From positions 1,984,001-2,048,000 of the forward strand of contig NZ_JAJMPA010000001.1 in assembly GCF_020991475.1 (NCBI RefSeq): a stretch of DNA of 64,000 nt, written 5' to 3'. Shown here one piece after another: positions 61,623-64,000 of this stretch (position 1 is the stretch's first letter; every line of letters starts with the position of its first letter). The DNA is from Pedobacter sp. MC2016-14. GTDB lineage: Bacteria > Bacteroidota > Bacteroidia > Sphingobacteriales > Sphingobacteriaceae. The notes beneath the pieces are model-generated. The model was not told the origin of the DNA. It did no database searches and worked only from the letters and a program-made list of their open reading frames with translations. The translations under genes were made by a program, and so were the position numbers.

Positions 61623-61711
61623 CTCTTCAAAAGTAGTATTTTAACTTTTTAAAGAAAGTATTTTGTTGATTTTTTCGGAGCAGCGCTTAAGGGTGACCAA
61701 ATATGTGCTAT

Positions 61712-62683
61712 TTATAAGTTCTCGATTTCTTTGATCGTTAATCCAGTACTTGCAGCAATGTCAGTAAACGAGATACCTAATTTTTTAAGGTTTCGTGCAA
61801 TATTCAGTTTAGTTTCCAGCGCTGTTGGCTCTTTTTCAATTTTAGCGGTTTGCTTTTTAAGACCTGTGCCTTTTTTGGCTTTCTGTCCCTTAATTTTTAA
61901 TTTTAACTTATCCTTGTGTTGCCACTTTTCTGCATCTTCCCCCAGATTTTCTTTTAAAAACGTGCCAGGATTAATAAGAGCGGCGCAAATTGCAGCTGGT
62001 TCAAATGTTTTATTATTGATCAGTGTATTCATACCTTCAGATTTGGAATAGTATTGCAAGCCTAAGCCTACAACAGCCAGCGTGCCTTCTGGTACAGTTA
62101 TGGAAAATTCGGTAGCTGAAACAATTCCTTGCGCTTTACTAATTTCCTGCGTTTTATGATTTACTGCAGTGTCCATTCCTTCTTCCATACCATATAAGCA
62201 AAAGGCTACTTTGATGATGCAATGTGTAGCGCCAACTGGAAACTTTAATTGTGTTTGGATGTCGATTTCCGGGATATGCAGGGTAAGCTTGTTGTTTTCT
62301 AAATTAACAAGAGGATGTACAAAAAGACTGTTGACCAGTAGAGATTGCGCGTTAAATTCAAAGCCATTAAGTCTTACAAAGCTATCTCTTTCAAATGTAA
62401 AACTTTTGGTTTCCTTGTCGAAACAATGGTTCATCACATCCATTACAGGAGTATTGAAGCGGTTAATCATTTCCGGGTCGTAAAAGACAAAACAGCCATA
62501 CAAATTGTCCCGGATTAGGCAGGCCAATGAACTGGATTTTCCAAATACGTCTGCAGATTGTTTTGTTGCCTCCGTTTGCTTTGGCTTATCAGGTTGAGAT
62601 TGAAGAACTTGTTTGTTTCTCCATGTCTTATGGACAATGGGGCCAATGGTGCCGGATATATGGTTGTTTTTTACAATTGCCAT
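61712..62683 (-). CDS. Unknown protein with an Rpn-like C-terminal helical motif
   Basis: This 323-residue soluble protein begins MAIVKNNHISGTIGPIVHKT, reminiscent of small Bacteroidota proteins (DUF6266-like) that open with a glycine-rich strand and a conserved Trp. The middle (about 90-235) is strand-rich with no recognised catalytic motif. A Lys-rich linker (about 255-285, with KLKLKIKGQKAKKG) is followed by a C-terminal ARNLKKLGISFTDIAASTGL then TIKEIENL. That closely resembles the helix-turn-helix-like tail of Rpn/PD-(D/E)XK transposase-family proteins. The combination is unusual. It is transcribed away from rpsT across a 372-base spacer. The function is unknown. Confidence 0.65.
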   Translation of the reverse strand: MAIVKNNHISGTIGPIVHKTWRNKQVLQSQPDKPKQTEATKQSADVFGKSSSLACLIRDNLYGCFVFYDPEMINRFNTPVMDVMNHCFDKETKSFTFERDSFVRLNGFEFNAQSLLVNSLFVHPLVNLENNKLTLHIPEIDIQTQLKFPVGATHCIIKVAFCLYGMEEGMDTAVNHKTQEISKAQGIVSATEFSITVPEGTLAVVGLGLQYYSKSEGMNTLINNKTFEPAAICAALINPGTFLKENLGEDAEKWQHKDKLKLKIKGQKAKKGTGLKKQTAKIEKEPTALETKLNIARNLKKLGISFTDIAASTGLTIKEIENL

Positions 62684-63055
62684 TTCGATTGATTTATTGA
62701 TAACTAATGTACAAATAACAATAAAATTGAAAACACTATATAGCTCAGTGTGTACTTTTTACATATATATAACATTTATATACCGCATTTTATAGGAAAA
62801 AGGCGGAGTCAATGCGGACTAGATGCGGAATATATGCGGTATAGATATTTAAATGTTTTCGCTATCTTAAGAATTTGTTTTTTTTTGTTAGTGTCTTTAT
62901 TGATTGGAGTTGGTGTTCCCCCTGATTTTGTAGAAGCCTAAGAAATTGATGCTGAACGGCTGGATAAAAATTTTTTGCGTTAGGTTTTGTTTTTTAAAAA
63001 CTTAAAGTCTATATTTGCAGTCCGAAAAAAATAGAAAAATAAGGCTAAAGAAAAA
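62684..63055. promoter_or_regulatory. 372-base divergent spacer with 11-bp phased GCGG repeats
   Basis: No gene is seen here. GCGG occurs at 62803, 62814, 62825 and 62836, exactly 11 bases apart, in the wider form TGCGGA with five variable bases between. An inverted TGCGG lies at 62783-62787. The spacing of one helical turn puts all copies on one DNA face. An AT-rich run precedes them (62761-62782). The rpsT promoter occupies the right end. Confidence 0.55.
62986..63017 (+). promoter_or_regulatory. Consensus promoter of rpsT
   Basis: TTTG (62986-62989) and TATATTTG (63010-63017) are 20 bases apart, fitting the Bacteroidota housekeeping pattern, 38 bases before the rpsT ATG. Confidence 0.8.
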
Positions 63056-63310
63056 ATGGCAAATCATAAATCTTCTTTAAAAAGAATCAGAGCAAACGCT
63101 ACTAAACGTTTACGTAACAGGTATCAGGCTAAAACAACTCGTACTTTTATTAAAAGATTACGTGGCGCCGAAGATAAAAAAACAGGTCTTGAATTACTTC
63201 CTAAAGTAATTTCAATGTTAGACCGTTTGGCTAAGAAAAATGTTATTCACAAAAATAAAGCTGCAAATAACAAATCTAAGCTAACTAAATTTGTTAATGG
63301 CTTAAAATAA
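63056..63310 (+). CDS. rpsT: 30S ribosomal protein S20
   Basis: This 84-residue basic protein binds 16S rRNA. It opens MANHKSSLKRIRANATKRLR and ends with KNKAANNKSKLTKFVNGLK, the classic S20 pattern (HKNKAA-R/K-KS-L). The leader is A-rich with AAGGC near the start. It stands alone with its own promoter and terminator. Confidence 0.97.
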   Translation: MANHKSSLKRIRANATKRLRNRYQAKTTRTFIKRLRGAEDKKTGLELLPKVISMLDRLAKKNVIHKNKAANNKSKLTKFVNGLK

Positions 63311-63333
63311 GTACTAATTAGTACAAAATATAC

Positions 63334-63369
63334 AAAACCGGAACAGGCTAGCTTGTTCCGGTTTTTTTT
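63334..63369 (+). terminator. Intrinsic terminator of rpsT
   Basis: AAAACCGGAACAG (63334-63346) pairs with TGTTCCGGTTTT (63354-63365), followed by a T-run to 63369. It ends 6 bases before the radC ATG. Confidence 0.9.
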
Positions 63370-63374
63370 GTGCT

Positions 63375-64000
63375 ATGAATTTATATGAACAAAAGCTGGG
63401 CATTAAGATGTGGGCAGAGGCCGACAGACCCAGGGAAAAACTATTACAACATGGACGCAGGAGTTTATCTGATGCCGAATTAATTGCTATTTTAATTGGG
63501 AGTGGCAATAAGCAGGAAACGGCAGTAGATTTAAGTAAGCGTGTTTTATCTGCCTATCTTAATGATCTGGACGCACTTGGTAAAGCCACTGTGAGCGACC
63601 TTTCAAAATTTAGAGGAATTGGCGAGGCTAAAGCCCTTACCATTGTCGCCGCCCTGGAGCTTGGCAGGCGCAGGACCGAAATCCCCAGACCCGAGTTTGT
63701 TAAAATCAAAAGCTCTATCGATGCTTATCAGCAACTGTTTCCTATCTTTTCTGATCTGAACCACGAAGAATTTTGGGTGCTTTTGTTAAACCGTGCAAAT
63801 TTTGTGATCAGTAAGCATCAGGTGAGTAAAGGTGGACAGGCCGGAACAATAGCAGATCCGAAAATTATCTTTAAGCTGGCCATGGAGGGGAATGCAGCTA
63901 CGATCATATTGGCGCATAATCATCCATCTGGTAACTTAAAGCCCAGCGAGGCCGATATGAACCTTACCCGGCAGTTGGTCAGTGCAGGAAAGGTAATGCA
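63375..64000 (+). CDS. radC: RadC-family JAB-domain protein, 3' end cut by the window
   Basis: An open frame runs from ATG 63375 to the window end, 208 codons without a stop. The N-terminal part matches RadC/UPF0758: WAEADRPREKLLQHGRRSLS and ELIAILIGSG, then a helix-hairpin-helix-like LSKFRGIGEAKA. The JAB/JAMM metalloprotease-like motif is LAHNHPSGNLKPSEADMN, giving the metal ligands His, His and Asp. About 20 residues are missing compared with the usual 225-230. Despite the name, a role in DNA repair is not established; the JAB domain suggests a metal-dependent hydrolase or protein-interaction function. It begins just after the rpsT terminator. Confidence 0.93.
   Translation, partial: MNLYEQKLGIKMWAEADRPREKLLQHGRRSLSDAELIAILIGSGNKQETAVDLSKRVLSAYLNDLDALGKATVSDLSKFRGIGEAKALTIVAALELGRRRTEIPRPEFVKIKSSIDAYQQLFPIFSDLNHEEFWVLLLNRANFVISKHQVSKGGQAGTIADPKIIFKLAMEGNAATIILAHNHPSGNLKPSEADMNLTRQLVSAGKVM

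Noticed and set aside
63314..63508. 64-codon minus-strand frame near the right edge
   Set aside because: It is a shadow of the radC start and the rpsT terminator.

Overview
Organism. The window reads as the chromosome of a Bacteroidota bacterium, most likely a Sphingobacteriaceae member of the Pedobacter or Mucilaginibacter type. The evidence is three SusC/SusD outer-membrane uptake pairs, ECF sigma/FecR pairs carrying the DUF4974 domain, a hybrid two-component regulator with a periplasmic propeller, promoters of the Bacteroidota form TTTG-N19/20-TAnnTTTG, and a moderately AT-rich composition. I see no insertion sequence, prophage, CRISPR array or rRNA operon. REGION 1 (1-9671, all +): the tail of an unidentified gene, then an ECF sigma factor, FecR anti-sigma, SusC with an N-terminal STN signalling domain, SusD, a lipoprotein peptidase S51 (cyanophycinase-like), a secreted isoaspartyl peptidase/asparaginase, and a second secreted S51 peptidase. 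Together they look like a SusCD-type locus for a beta-aspartyl peptide polymer such as cyanophycin rather than for a glycan. This is the most interesting system in the window. REGION 2 (9697-13135, all -): a small Bacteroidota-specific protein, a YycJ/WalJ-like metallo-beta-lactamase-fold hydrolase, and two iron-sulfur proteins resembling HdrB and membrane-bound HdrC. REGION 3 (13278-29011): a complete beta-1,4-galactan utilisation locus. A hybrid two-component regulator (-) stands divergent from SusC, SusD, a SusE-like protein, GH53 endo-galactanase, a clan GH-A hydrolase and GH2 beta-galactosidase. REGION 4 (29176-37956): an AlbA_2/RecG-like regulator interrupted by one in-frame TAG, tRNA-Phe, an MCE/Mla-type lipid ABC transporter (permease, ATPase, MlaD-like), a small unknown protein, ferritin, a 38-residue Lys/Cys-rich mini-protein, an MFS exporter divergent from a LysR regulator, and thymidine kinase. 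REGION 5 (38052-46346): an acidic unknown protein, then the cell-shape operon mreB-mreC-mreD-mrdA-rodA (-) and purH (-). REGION 6 (46365-60928): an ECF sigma factor divergent from FecR, followed by an STN-bearing SusC, SusD, GH92, an SGNH hydrolase, a GH97 retaining alpha-galactosidase, a CE12 acetylesterase and a GH28. This is a pectin-like polysaccharide locus with an unexpected alpha-mannosidase-family enzyme. REGION 7 (60939-64000): purN (-) with a protein-like reading frame beyond its TAG stop, a 323-residue unknown protein (-), a 372-base intergenic region holding 11-bp phased GCGG repeats and the rpsT promoter, rpsT, and the start of radC, which runs off the window. HOW THE GENES WORK TOGETHER: each SusCD locus appears to bind and cut polymer at the surface, import oligomers through SusCD, and finish digestion in the periplasm. 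Two loci are wired through STN-SusC/FecR/ECF sigma relays and one through a hybrid two-component sensor whose SusC lacks STN. The housekeeping blocks (mre/rod, pur, rpsT, radC, tdk) indicate ordinary chromosomal backbone between accessory nutrient-uptake islands.
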